Assembly (NCBI GenBank): GCA_041920215.1
Contig: JAYRSJ010000004.1
Location: 194,910 to 258,909, forward strand
DNA from: JAYRSJ01 sp041920215
GTDB taxonomy: Bacteria; Pseudomonadota; Gammaproteobacteria; Burkholderiales; Burkholderiaceae_C
DNA: 64,000 bases
Direction of reading: 5' to 3'
In this document: positions 34,272-44,200 of the stretch, piece after piece
How the letters are laid out: each line of letters begins with the position of its first letter
Numbering within the stretch: position 1 is the first letter of the stretch
Notes under the pieces: generated by a model
What the model saw: the letters and a program-made list of their open reading frames with translations, nothing else
The model's database searches: none
Told to the model about the DNA's origin: nothing
Program-made: the position numbers and the translations under genes

Positions 34272-35534
34272 TCAGAAGCGGTGCACCAGATTCAGCGACA
34301 GCGCGCTGGAATCGCGGCCCGGCTTGTCGGTGAAGCCGTATAGCAGGCCCTGCGAGTACGGCAGCACCTGCTGGCCGGTCTTGTTGTCGACATAACCGCC
34401 CGAGACCCAGATCGAGGTGCGCTTGGACAGCATATGCTCCAGCGCCACGCCGCCGATCGCCGCCTCGCGCGCGGCCATGGAGTCACTGTATGCACCATAG
34501 CTGAGCACCAGCTTGTTGCGCTCGTTGATCAGGTAGTGCACGCCGCCATAGGCCAGATGGCCGTCAAAGCCCAGGTTGTTGGCGATCTGCGAGCCATAGG
34601 CCAGGAAGGCCGGTTTCAGTGCCGCCGGGATGTCGGTTCGAGCGTTCAGCATCGCGCGCAGTTCGGCACCCAGGGTCGGATGCTTGTCCTTGGCGCTGAC
34701 CACCAGGCCCGTGACCTTCCAGGGGCCGCGGGCATAGCTGGCACCGATCAAGGTGTTCTCCAGCGAGTCCAGGCCCTCCGAGGTCTTGCGGCGCTGGTGA
34801 GCAATGCCCACATCAAGGCCACCGACCGCGTAGCCGGCGCTGATGCCCCACAGCCGGCCCTGGCCGCTGGTGTTCTCGCCCGCTGCGATCATCGCGTTGA
34901 GGCGGAAGCCGTTCATCTCGGCCACGTACTGCAGCGAGTTGTCGACGCGCACCTCCAGGCCGGTCGGCACGGTCAGCGTCGCAAAAGCATTGCCCACATT
35001 GCCAGCCTGGTGCGGATCGAAGCGGCCGAAGGTCGCAAAGGTGGGGCTGTACTGACGGCCAGCCAGCACCGCGCCCACCGGGGTCACGACGCCCACCCAG
35101 GCCTGGCGATGCCAGAACTTGTTCTGCAGCACGTCCTGCAGCTTCTGACCCAGGGCACCGACGAGTTGGTCGCGTATGGTGTTCGGAATGCCGACCAGCG
35201 CACGGGCAGGCAAGCTGCCGCCCGAGATCGGCGTCTGCTGGTTCTGCGAGCCGGTGTCGGCGTAGAGCTGATGCTCCAGCGTGAACATGGCGCGCCAGCC
35301 GCCGCCCAGGTCCTCCGTGCCCTTGATGCCCAGGCGCGAACCCAGCTGGGTGCCGCTGGAGACGAAGCTGCGCGTCTTGTCGCCATGGCCGTCGATGGCG
35401 GTCACGCCGACGTCGATGATGCCGTAGAGGTTCAGGCCGCTCTCGCTCGCCTGCTGGGCCTGGGCCGCGCCGCTGCACAGCAGGGCAGCTGCCAAGGCCA
35501 GCGCGCGATGGTGGTGTTGATGCTTTTTGATCAT
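34272..35534 (-). CDS. Outer-membrane porin (Burkholderia-type general porin)
   Basis: This 420-residue outer-membrane trimeric porin has a signal peptide (residues about 1-26, ending AQA). The mature protein starts with the family pattern LNLYGIIDVGV, carries SRLGIKGTEDLGGGW and a YSPTFATFGRF-like segment, and ends with the aromatic C-terminal residue Phe (NLVHRF) needed for barrel assembly. This matches the Gram-negative porin family of betaproteobacteria. It lies 28 bases downstream of a GDSL lipoprotein gene and is followed by a strong terminator, so the two form an operon. Solute specificity is not visible. Confidence 0.93.
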   Translation of the reverse strand: MIKKHQHHHRALALAAALLCSGAAQAQQASESGLNLYGIIDVGVTAIDGHGDKTRSFVSSGTQLGSRLGIKGTEDLGGGWRAMFTLEHQLYADTGSQNQQTPISGGSLPARALVGIPNTIRDQLVGALGQKLQDVLQNKFWHRQAWVGVVTPVGAVLAGRQYSPTFATFGRFDPHQAGNVGNAFATLTVPTGLEVRVDNSLQYVAEMNGFRLNAMIAAGENTSGQGRLWGISAGYAVGGLDVGIAHQRRKTSEGLDSLENTLIGASYARGPWKVTGLVVSAKDKHPTLGAELRAMLNARTDIPAALKPAFLAYGSQIANNLGFDGHLAYGGVHYLINERNKLVLSYGAYSDSMAAREAAIGGVALEHMLSKRTSIWVSGGYVDNKTGQQVLPYSQGLLYGFTDKPGRDSSALSLNLVHRF

Positions 35535-35562
35535 TTCTTGTTCTCCTTCGCTGTGGACGGGC

Positions 35563-36720
35563 TCAGCGCACCCAGCCCTTGGCCTTCAGGGCGTCGTAGA
35601 CGGCGGTAGCGACCTTGGCATGCGAGGCCACGGTCGGATGCACACCGTCGGCGAACAGCGAGGTGGCGGCGGGCGCCACGGCAGCCGGGAAATAGGTGCT
35701 GAACACGCCCGGAATCTCGAAGCAGACCAGCGAGGTGTTGTTGGTCTTGGCCGGATCGCAGACCGGCACCGCCACATTGGTGAAACCGGCGGCGGCGGGG
35801 TTGGCATAGGTCTGGGCCGCCAGCGCGGCGGCGTCGTACAGCATCACGCCGCTGTCCATCAGGGCCAGCTCCTTGCGCAGCTGTTCATTGAAGGCCCTGA
35901 CGAAGGTGGACAGCAGGGTGCGGCCCGAGGCTCCCACCTGGGCGCTCTGGCCAAAGGGCGAGTTGGCCGAATCCGGCAGCGTCATCACCAGCACGCGCTG
36001 GGCACCGGCCGCCTGGGCACGCTTGACCTGCTGCAGCAGGGCCAGCGCGGTCTGCTCCATCTCGATCACATACTTGCCGGCGATGGCCTGCTGCAGCGCC
36101 GCGATCTGCGCGGGCGACTGACCGGCCTGGGTGGCCGCGGTGACCGCCGCGGTGATCTCCGGACCCGCCAGGTTCAGGTTGTAGAACACATCGTTGTTGC
36201 CGCCCCAGAAGACCACCAGGTCCTTCTCGCCGAAGCTGCCCTTGGCCAACGCGCGGTCCAGCTGCTGGCTGACCGGCACGGTGGTGGCGCCGGTGCAGGC
36301 ACCGGCAGCGTTGGGATTGCAGCCTATGCCGGGCTGCTTGGCCACCCGCGAACCGCCCTGGGCATAGTTGCTGGCGGTGGTGGCGCTGTTGATCTGAGCC
36401 GGCACCGGGAAGCTGCTGCCGTACTCGAAGCGTTCGTTGCTGATGCTGATGCCCAGCTTGCCGGCCAGCGCCTCCACCCACACCGGGCCTGCGCTATTGG
36501 TGAACTTGCCCACCGGGGCCGCCGTGATGGCGCCGCCGGTGGCCTGGGCCACGGCCGCCTGGGCGAACTTGGTATAGGTGCCACCGTCGGTCAGGCTGTC
36601 ACCGAAGGCGACGATGCGGGTGGTTTCATTGCTGCTGGGGGCGGGCGGCGCGCTATCGCCACCGCCGCAGGCTGCAAGCACAGCCAGGCTCAAAGCGCCA
36701 AGCGCCAGGCGGATCTTCAT
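35563..36720 (-). CDS. SGNH/GDSL-family lipoprotein esterase
   Basis: This 385-residue predicted lipoprotein has a signal sequence with lipobox LAAC and lipidation at Cys18. The GDSL hydrolase blocks are clear: FGDSLTDGG with nucleophile Ser42, a GGNND block III and a DGVHPT block V with the catalytic Asp-His pair near the C-terminus. The domain resembles the passenger of autotransporter esterases, but no beta-barrel domain is attached. A good AGGAG ribosome-binding site precedes the ATG. The porin gene begins 28 bases downstream, suggesting that the enzyme acts on an ester whose products enter through that porin. Confidence 0.88.
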   Translation of the reverse strand: MKIRLALGALSLAVLAACGGGDSAPPAPSSNETTRIVAFGDSLTDGGTYTKFAQAAVAQATGGAITAAPVGKFTNSAGPVWVEALAGKLGISISNERFEYGSSFPVPAQINSATTASNYAQGGSRVAKQPGIGCNPNAAGACTGATTVPVSQQLDRALAKGSFGEKDLVVFWGGNNDVFYNLNLAGPEITAAVTAATQAGQSPAQIAALQQAIAGKYVIEMEQTALALLQQVKRAQAAGAQRVLVMTLPDSANSPFGQSAQVGASGRTLLSTFVRAFNEQLRKELALMDSGVMLYDAAALAAQTYANPAAAGFTNVAVPVCDPAKTNNTSLVCFEIPGVFSTYFPAAVAPAATSLFADGVHPTVASHAKVATAVYDALKAKGWVR

Positions 36721-36786
36721 CGGGAGTCTCCTCTATGTTCTTGCCAGGTCCGGGTGCGGGCGCGAACCGCCCATTCACCTGATTAC

Positions 36787-36813
36787 CGGCCGGCAGCATG
36801 CCACAGCCGGCCG
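36787..36813. terminator. GC hairpin between codA-like and GDSL genes
   Basis: CGGCCGGC (36787-36794) and GCCGGCCG (36806-36813) form an 8-bp stem with an 11-base loop in the 194-base gap upstream of the GDSL gene and downstream of the deaminase gene, both on the minus strand. No T-tract follows. It may end the deaminase transcript or lie in the leader of the GDSL-porin operon. Confidence 0.35.
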
Positions 36814-36914
36814 CTAAAGCTAGCCTTTGTTATGAAATGGCAACGCTTCGCGCGCGCTGCGCCGCGAGATTGTCGCGTCGGCGCCGCAGTCACTGCCGGC
36901 GCGCCTACCTCCGA

Positions 36915-38189
36915 TCAGTCAGGCAGCCGCCAGTCCACCGTCGCCTCGGCCCGCCCCGGCAGGCTCAAGCGGGCCTGGGCCGGGGCCATGCGGCTCAAGA
37001 CCTGACCCCGCCGCACCACCAGCAGGCGCTGGGCGCGCAACCGTATCGCCTCGATGGGGTCGCGGGCCTGCAGCAGCACAAAGTCCGCATGGCAGCCCGG
37101 CGCCAGCCCATAGCCGTCCAGGCCCAGGATACGGGCGTTGTTGAAGGTCACCGCATCGAAACAGGCGCGCATGCCGGCCTGCGAGGTGAGTTGCGCCACA
37201 TGCAGGCCCATGGCGGCCACCTCCAGCATGTCGCCGCTACCCAAGCTGTACCAGGGGTCCAGCACGCAGTCGTGGCCGAAGCCCACATTGACGCCCGCCG
37301 CCATCAGCTCGGGCACCCGGGTCATGCCGCGGCGCTTCGGATAGCTGTCATGGCGCCCCTGCAGCGTGATATTGATCAGCGGGTTGGCCACTGCATGCAG
37401 GCCGGCCTCCACCATCAGCGGGATCAGCTTGGACACATAGTAGTTGTCCATCGAGTGCATGGACGTCAGGTGCGAGCCGGTCACCCGGCCCTGCAGGCCC
37501 AGGCGCCGGGTCTCGCTGGCTAGCGTCTCTACATGGCGCGACAGTGGGTCATCGCTCTCGTCGCAATGCATATCCACCCGCAGGCCGCGCTCGGCGGCCA
37601 GCTCACAGAGCTGCTTCACGCTGGCCGCGCCATCGGCCATGGTCCGCTCGAAATGCGGAATGCCGCCGACCACGTCAATGCCCATGTCCAGCGCCCGCTT
37701 CAGCTGCTCGAAGGCGCCCGGCGCGCGCAGCAGGCCGTCCTGCGGGAAGGCCACCAGCTGCAGGTCCAGATAGGGCCGCACCCGTTCCCGCACATGCAGC
37801 AAGGCCTCGACCGCCAGCAGGCGCGGGTCGCAGACATCCACATGGCTGCGTATCGCCAGCAGGCCCTTGGCCACGGCCCAGTCGCAGTAGCGCAGTGCGC
37901 GTTCGACCAGGGCCTCTTGCGTCAGCCGCGGCTTGAGCTCGCCCCAGAGCGCAATGCCCTCCAGCAGCGTGCCACTGGCATTGACGCGCGGCAGCCCGTA
38001 GCTGAGCGTCGCATCCAGATGGAAGTGTGCGTCGACAAAGGGCGGACTCAGCAGCTGGCCCTGGCATTCGACGACCTCGACCCCCTCGGGTGCGGCCAGT
38101 GCGGGTCCGATCGCCGCGATGCGGCCGTCCTGCACCAGCAGGTCTTGACCCTGGCGGCCATCCGGCAGATTGATGTGGCGTAGCAGCAT
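36915..38189 (-). CDS. codA: Cytosine-deaminase-family amidohydrolase
   Basis: This protein of about 424 residues is an amidohydrolase with the length of E. coli CodA. The metal ligands are recognisable: His55/His57 in DAHFHLD, His208 in MHCDESDD (with the catalytic Glu211), His240 in GSHLTSMHSM and Asp307 in FGHDCVLDPW. The residue after that Asp is Cys308, where E. coli CodA has Asp314 as I recall it, so specificity may not be cytosine. It would deaminate a pyrimidine-like ring in salvage. The start at 38189 matches the family N-terminus; the earlier reading overlaps the purB leader. It is divergent from purB. Confidence 0.82.
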   Translation of the reverse strand: MLLRHINLPDGRQGQDLLVQDGRIAAIGPALAAPEGVEVVECQGQLLSPPFVDAHFHLDATLSYGLPRVNASGTLLEGIALWGELKPRLTQEALVERALRYCDWAVAKGLLAIRSHVDVCDPRLLAVEALLHVRERVRPYLDLQLVAFPQDGLLRAPGAFEQLKRALDMGIDVVGGIPHFERTMADGAASVKQLCELAAERGLRVDMHCDESDDPLSRHVETLASETRRLGLQGRVTGSHLTSMHSMDNYYVSKLIPLMVEAGLHAVANPLINITLQGRHDSYPKRRGMTRVPELMAAGVNVGFGHDCVLDPWYSLGSGDMLEVAAMGLHVAQLTSQAGMRACFDAVTFNNARILGLDGYGLAPGCHADFVLLQARDPIEAIRLRAQRLLVVRRGQVLSRMAPAQARLSLPGRAEATVDWRLPD

Positions 38190-38280
38190 GGCCCAGTCTA
38201 TGCCCGACCAGCCCCCTGGGGCGGCGGCTAAAATCCGCGGGTTTGCCCCAGTCCCACGCGGCTCGCACCGCGCCCACACC

Positions 38281-39657
38281 ATGACCCACCCCGCCTTTTC
38301 CAGCATCAGCGCCCTTTCGCCCCTGGACGGCCGCTATGCCTCGCGCGTGGCCGCGCTGCGCCCGCTGCTGTCCGAGTTCGGCCTGATGCACCGTCGTGTG
38401 CAGGTCGAGGTGGAGTGGTTCATCGCGCTGTCGGACGCGGGCTTCGCCGAGTTCAAGCCGCTGTCCGAAGCCGCGCGCGGCCTGCTGCGCGGCCTGGTGG
38501 CGCGCTTCGCCGAGGCCGATGCCCAGGCGATCAAGGACATCGAGAAGACCACCAACCACGACGTCAAGGCGGTCGAGTACTGGCTGAAGTCGCGCTTCGA
38601 GAGCAATGCCGAGCTGAAGGCGGCCGGCGAATTCGTGCACTTCGCCTGCACCAGCGAGGACATCAACAACACCAGCCACGGCCTGATGCTCAAGGCCGCG
38701 CGCGAGCAGGTCATGCTGCCCACGCTGGACCGCATCACCGACAAGCTCGCCGCCATGGCCCACACGCTGGCTGCCGTGCCGATGCTCAGCCGCACCCACG
38801 GCCAGACCGCCAGCCCCACCACCGTGGGCAAGGAGATCGCCAACGTCGTGGCGCGCCTGCGCAATGCCCGCGCGCGCATCGCAGATGTGCAGCTGCTGGC
38901 CAAGATGAACGGCGCGGTGGGCAACTACAACGCGCACCTCAGCGCCTGGCCCGAGCACGACTGGGAGGCCTTCAGCAAGAACGTCATCGAGCAGCAGCTC
39001 GGTCTGGCCTTCAACCCCTACACGATCCAGATCGAGCCGCACGACTATATGGCCGAGCTGTTCGACGCCTTCACCCGCGTCAACACCATCCTGATCGACT
39101 GGTCGCGCGATGTCTGGGGCTATATCTCGGTGGGCTACTTCAAGCAGCGCACGGTGGCCGGCGAGATCGGCAGCTCGACGATGCCGCACAAGGTCAACCC
39201 GATCGACTTCGAGAACGCCGAAGGCAACTTCGGCCTGGCCAACGCGCTGCTCACCCACCTGAGCCAGAAGCTGCCGATCAGCCGCTGGCAGCGCGACCTG
39301 ACCGACTCCACGGTGCTGCGCAATATGGGCGTGGCGCTGGGTTACGCGCTCTTGGGCTACGAGTCGCTGCTCAAGGGCCTGGACAAGCTGGAGGTCAACG
39401 AGGCCGCGCTGGCCGAGGACCTGGACAGCGCCTGGGAAGTGCTGGCCGAGCCCATCCAGACCGTGATGCGCCGCTACGCCCTGCCCAATCCCTATGAGCG
39501 CCTGAAGGAGCTGACCCGCGGCAAGGCCATCACCCGCGAGTCGATCCGCGCCTTCATCGAGACGCTGGAACTGCCCGCGGCCGAGAAGCTGCGCCTGCTG
39601 GCCATGACGCCCGCCAGCTACACCGGCAAGGCAGCCGAGCTGGCCCGACGCATCTAG
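38281..39657 (+). CDS. purB: Adenylosuccinate lyase
   Basis: This protein of about 458 residues catalyses two steps of purine biosynthesis, cleaving SAICAR and adenylosuccinate. It begins SISALSPLDGRYASRV, as in the E. coli-type enzyme. It contains the TSEDINNTSH segment, the RTHGQTASPTTVGKE region with a catalytic histidine, and the superfamily signature GSSTMPHKVNPIDFEN at about residue 300. The start at 38281 fits the 456-residue E. coli protein; the upstream open frame is in the intergenic region. It converges with an acetyltransferase gene two bases later. Confidence 0.96.
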   Translation: MTHPAFSSISALSPLDGRYASRVAALRPLLSEFGLMHRRVQVEVEWFIALSDAGFAEFKPLSEAARGLLRGLVARFAEADAQAIKDIEKTTNHDVKAVEYWLKSRFESNAELKAAGEFVHFACTSEDINNTSHGLMLKAAREQVMLPTLDRITDKLAAMAHTLAAVPMLSRTHGQTASPTTVGKEIANVVARLRNARARIADVQLLAKMNGAVGNYNAHLSAWPEHDWEAFSKNVIEQQLGLAFNPYTIQIEPHDYMAELFDAFTRVNTILIDWSRDVWGYISVGYFKQRTVAGEIGSSTMPHKVNPIDFENAEGNFGLANALLTHLSQKLPISRWQRDLTDSTVLRNMGVALGYALLGYESLLKGLDKLEVNEAALAEDLDSAWEVLAEPIQTVMRRYALPNPYERLKELTRGKAITRESIRAFIETLELPAAEKLRLLAMTPASYTGKAAELARRI

Positions 39658-39659
39658 CG

Positions 39660-40196
39660 CTACGCCGCCGCGCGGCGCGATTCGAACAGGCGCTGCGGCT
39701 GCGCATAGCCGCTCAGGCTCTGCAGGCCGCAGTCGCGCATGCCCAGATCGGCCAGCAGCCGCGCCGATTTCGCGTTATGCGCGGCGGTGATCGCCTGGAT
39801 CACCGGCATTGCCAGCACCTCATGGCCATGCGCCAGGCAGGCGCGCGCCGCCTCGCGCGCATAGCCCAGGCCCTGGTGACGGGCCGCAAAGGCATAACCC
39901 AGGTCCGGATGCGGCAGCGCGTCGCGCTTGTAGAGGCCGCACAGGCCCAGCAGCGCGCCGCCCTCCAGCGCCTCGACCGCCCAGAAGCCATGGCCCAGGC
40001 GCTGATAGGGGGCCAACAGCCTGTCCCTCATCCAGCTGCGCGCCTGCTCCAGATCACGCACACCGGGGTCGGAGATGTTGTGGCGCCAGCCCTCCTCGTT
40101 GATCAGGTCCAGCACAAAGGGCGCGTCGGCCAGCTCGAAGCGGCGCAGCCGCAGGCGCCCGGTACGCAAGACTTCCATCCCCTCGGACTGCACCAT
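39660..40196 (-). CDS. GNAT-family N-acetyltransferase
   Basis: This 178-residue RimJ/RimL-type acetyltransferase has the RLRLRRFELADAPFVLDLINE opening, an acetyl-CoA-binding region around RHQGLGYAREA and the NAKSARLLADLGM segment. The start at 40196 is preferred over an ATG at 40178 because an AGGAG ribosome-binding site lies at a proper distance before the former. It is divergent from pyrF with a 61-base gap. The acceptor substrate is unknown. Confidence 0.88.
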   Translation of the reverse strand: MVQSEGMEVLRTGRLRLRRFELADAPFVLDLINEEGWRHNISDPGVRDLEQARSWMRDRLLAPYQRLGHGFWAVEALEGGALLGLCGLYKRDALPHPDLGYAFAARHQGLGYAREAARACLAHGHEVLAMPVIQAITAAHNAKSARLLADLGMRDCGLQSLSGYAQPQRLFESRRAAA

Positions 40197-40257
40197 CGCG
40201 GGTCTCCTGCAGTTTCAAACGCGAGACAATAGCCCACCTCAACCCGCCCGCCCGCCC

Positions 40258-41079
40258 ATGAATTTCATCCAGCAACTCCACGCCGCCGAACAAGGGAACA
40301 ACTCGCTGCTGTGCGTGGGCCTGGACCCCGAACCCGCCAAGTTTCCCGGCGCCTGGAAGGGCGATGCCGGCCGCATCTACGACTTCTGCAGCGCCGTGGT
40401 CGACGCGACCAAGGACCTGGTCTGCGCCTTCAAGCCCCAGATCGCCTATTTCGCGGCCCAGCGCGCCGAAGACCAGCTGGAGCGCCTGATGGCGCACATC
40501 AAGCGCGTCGCGCCGCAGGTGCCGGTGATCCTGGACGCCAAGCGCGGCGACATCGGCTCCACCGCCGAGCAGTACGCGAAGGAAGCCTTCGAGCGCTACC
40601 AGGCCGATGCGGTGACGCTCTCGCCCTTCATGGGCTTCGATTCGATCGAGCCCTATCTGCGCTACCCGGACAAGGGCGCCATCCTGCTGTGCCGCACCTC
40701 CAACGCCGGCGGCAACGACTGGCAGATGCAGCGCCTGGCCGATGTGCCGGGCCAGCCGCGCCTGTTCGAGCATCTGGCCGCGCTGGCCCAGACGCAGTGG
40801 AACAAGAACGGCCAGCTGGGCCTGGTCGTGGGCGCCACCTATCCGGAAGAGATCGCCCGGGTGCGCGCGCTAGCGCCCACGCTGCCGCTGCTGATCCCCG
40901 GCGTGGGTGCTCAGGGCGGCGACGCGGCCGCCACCGTCAAGGCCGGCCTGCGCGAGGGCGGCCCCATCATCGTCAACAGCTCGCGCGCGGTGCTCTATGC
41001 CAGCAGCGGCGACGATTTCGCCGCCGCCGCCCGCCGGGTGGCGTTGCAGACGCGCGACCTGCTCAACGCCAGCCGTTAA
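40258..41079 (+). CDS. pyrF: Orotidine 5'-phosphate decarboxylase (long, type 2)
   Basis: This protein of about 273 residues makes UMP in the last step of pyrimidine biosynthesis. The catalytic cluster is in ILDAKRGDIGSTAEQYA (about residues 93-109), and the NSSRAVLYAS phosphate-binding segment lies near the C-terminus. Length and motif spacing match the group-2 enzymes of betaproteobacteria and actinobacteria rather than the roughly 240-residue E. coli form. The ATG at 40258 begins the conserved N-terminus; an upstream open frame overlaps the divergent acetyltransferase gene. Confidence 0.95.
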   Translation: MNFIQQLHAAEQGNNSLLCVGLDPEPAKFPGAWKGDAGRIYDFCSAVVDATKDLVCAFKPQIAYFAAQRAEDQLERLMAHIKRVAPQVPVILDAKRGDIGSTAEQYAKEAFERYQADAVTLSPFMGFDSIEPYLRYPDKGAILLCRTSNAGGNDWQMQRLADVPGQPRLFEHLAALAQTQWNKNGQLGLVVGATYPEEIARVRALAPTLPLLIPGVGAQGGDAAATVKAGLREGGPIIVNSSRAVLYASSGDDFAAAARRVALQTRDLLNASR

Positions 41080-41214
41080 ATAGTGCGCACGCCCTGGATC
41101 TGCGCTGATCTGGGCGTGGTTTCGGGTGCTGCCCGGGTGTTCAGGCCGGGGCTTGTGGCGCAGACTGCTCGCTCCGCCGGGGCTGGGCTCCGGCCCCAGC
41201 ATCCAAGCCGCGAC

Positions 41215-44200
41215 GTGAGCAAGGACACCCTCGACGAGTTGAGCAGCCTGGTTGGCATAGAAGCCAGCCCGGCCAGCCGCCAGGCCGCACTGGAGCGCAG
41301 CGTGCAGCAGCATGCGATCCGGCTCTTTCTGGCCGCCTCCACGCTGATGGCGGCCGTCGTCGGCAGCCTGCTCTGGTTCAGCACGGTGCCGGGCGAACCG
41401 CTGCAGGGCCTGGCACCGCCGCTGCTGGCCTGGCTGCTGGCCGGGCTGGGCGCCTTCTTCATCTGGCAGCCCGCGCGCCAGCGCAGCGCCACGCTGGCCC
41501 TGGGCCTGATGGCTCTGGTGATGGGGCTGGCGGTGCTGGTCGCCGTCTCGCGCCAGCTGGGTCTGCATTCGCTGAGCCTGGGCGTGCTGGGCCTGATGGT
41601 GGCGCTGGGCACGGCCATGCAGGGACTGCGCGGCGGTCTGACCCTGCTGGCCCTGGGCGCGGCGGCCCTGAGCGGGCTGGGCTGGGCCGAGTTGCAGGGC
41701 TGGATCGTGCCCGAGCAGGGCGGCCGCAGCCTGGGAGCGCGCCTGCTGACCCATGCGGTGCTGCTGGGCGTGGGCCTGGTGGTGGGCCTGGGCACCCAGC
41801 GCATGCTGCGGCGCTCGCTGCAGGAGGCCAATGATCGCAATGCCCGCTTCCGCCATCTGCTGGGCATGGCCGCCGACTGGTACTGGGAGATGGATCGCGA
41901 GTTCCGCTTCACCCACCTGGCCGAGGACAAGCCCGGCAGCTCGGGCCTGGACCTGGCAGCGCGCCTGGGCAAGGCGCCCTGGGAGATCGAGCAGATGGGC
42001 CTGTCGGACGATGAGATGGACGCGCACCGCGCCGATCTGGAATCGCACCGGCCCTTCCATGGCATGGTGGCGCGCCGCCGCGCCGCCGATGGCAGCACCG
42101 GCTTCGTCTCGATCAGCGGCGAGCCGCGCTTCGATGCCCAGGGCAGCTTCCGCGGCTACTGGGGCGTGGGCCGCGATGTCACCCAGGAGGTGCAGGCCCA
42201 GCAGGCGGTGGCCGCCACCGAGACCCGCTACCGCGAGCTGTTCCGCCGCTCGCCCAGCCCGCTGATCCTGCACCGCTGGGGGCGGGTGCTGGACGCCAAT
42301 CCGGCCGCGATGGCCATGTTCGGCTACACCCAGCGCGCCAGCATGATCGGGCAGGACCTGTTCTCGCACTACGAGCCCGGCGACGACGAGCGCGGCCGCC
42401 AGCGCGCCGCCAAGCTGGAGGCCATGGCCGTAGGCGCGATGCTGCCGATGGCCGAGTTCAAGCTGCGCACCCTGTCGCGCCGGCGCCGCCTGGTGCAGGC
42501 CACCAGCGTGCGGGTCGATGCCGCCAGCGGTCCGGCCACGCTGTCCTTCTTCATCGACCAGACCGAGGCCTCGCGGGCCCAGGAGGCGCTGCGGCGCAGC
42601 GAGGGCCTGCTCTCGCATCTGGTGGCGACCAGCCCCGATGTGATCACGCTGACCGAGATGGGCTCGGGCCGCTATGCGATGGTCAACAAGACCTTCGAGG
42701 AGCTGACCGGCTACAGCGCCGAAGAGGTGCTGGGCCGCACCTCCGAGGAGATCGGCATCTGGCGCAGCGCCGCCGACCGCGCCCGGGTCGTCGACGGCGT
42801 GCGCCAGCAGGGCAAGGTCAACGAGCTGCCGGTCAACTTCGTCAACAAGCGCGGCGAAACCATCTCGGTGGTGATGTCGGCGGCGCCCTTCAGCATGGAC
42901 GGCCAGGCCTATCTGGTCATCAATGCCCGCGATGTGACCGAGAGCGAACGCACCCGCCTCGTGCATGCCGCCATCCTGCAGAACGCCTCGATCGGCATCA
43001 CGCTGACGCGCGAGCAGCATTTCGTGATGGTCAACCCGCTGGTCGAGCAGATGTTCGACTGGCCGCCAGGCGGCCTGCTGGGCCAGCATGGCAGCGTGGT
43101 CTGGCCCGGCCCCGACGCCTATGCGGCCGTTGGCGCCGAGCTGGGGCCACGCCTGGCGGCCGGCGAGCAGGTGGAGATCGAGCGGCCGATGCGCCGCCGC
43201 GACGGCAGCACCTTTCTGTGCCGGCTGCTGGCCAAGGCGGTGGATCCCACCCACCCCAGCCGCGGCGGCACCATCTGGATCATGGAGGACGTCACCGAGA
43301 AGCGCCGCGTCGAGGCCGCGCTGGCCCAGGCCAAGGACGAGGCCCAGGCCGCCAACCGGGCCAAGAGTGCCTTCCTGGCCAATACCAGCCATGAGATACG
43401 CACGCCGCTGAACGGTCTGGTAGGCCTGGCCCGCATGCTGCAGCAGCCCGATCTGGACGCTGACACCCGGCGTCACTACCTGGACCAGATGCTGGACAGC
43501 GCCGAGAGTCTGTCGGGCCTGATCTCCGACATCCTCGATCTGTCCAAGATCGAGGCCGGCCGCCTGACGCTGGAGTCCCTGCCCTTCGCGCTGCGCGAGA
43601 TGCTGGCCACCATGCGCATGGGCTATCTGACGCTGGCCCAGGCGCGCGGCCTGGCCTTTCGCATCGAGGTCGACGATAGCGTGCCCGCCTGGGTGGTCGG
43701 CGATCCGGTGCGTACCCGCCAGATCCTCAGCAACTACCTCAGCAATGCGCTCAAGTTCACCCAGCAGGGCGAGGTGGTGGTGCGGGTGCGGGAGCTGGGC
43801 GAGCCCGATGAGCGCCGCATACGCATCGAGGTGCAGGACAGCGGCCCCGGCATCGACCCGGCCCTGCACGAGCGCCTGTTCCAGCCCTTCACCCAGGCCG
43901 ACGAGTCGACCACGCGGCGCTATGGCGGCACCGGTCTGGGCCTGTCGATCTGCCGCGAGCTGGCCACGCTGATGGGCGGCACGGTGGGCGTGGACAGCCA
44001 GCTGGGCCAGGGCGCCACCTTCTGGGCCGAGCTGCCGCTGCCGGGCGCGCCGACGCCGATCAGCACCCAGCTGCGCGAGGCCCGCGACAACCAGGACCTG
44101 CAGGGCCTGCGTGTGCTGATGGTGGAGGACAACCCGGTCAATATGATGATCGCGGTGGCGCTGTTGGAGCAGTGGGGGCTGGAGGTCTCGCAGGCCAGCG

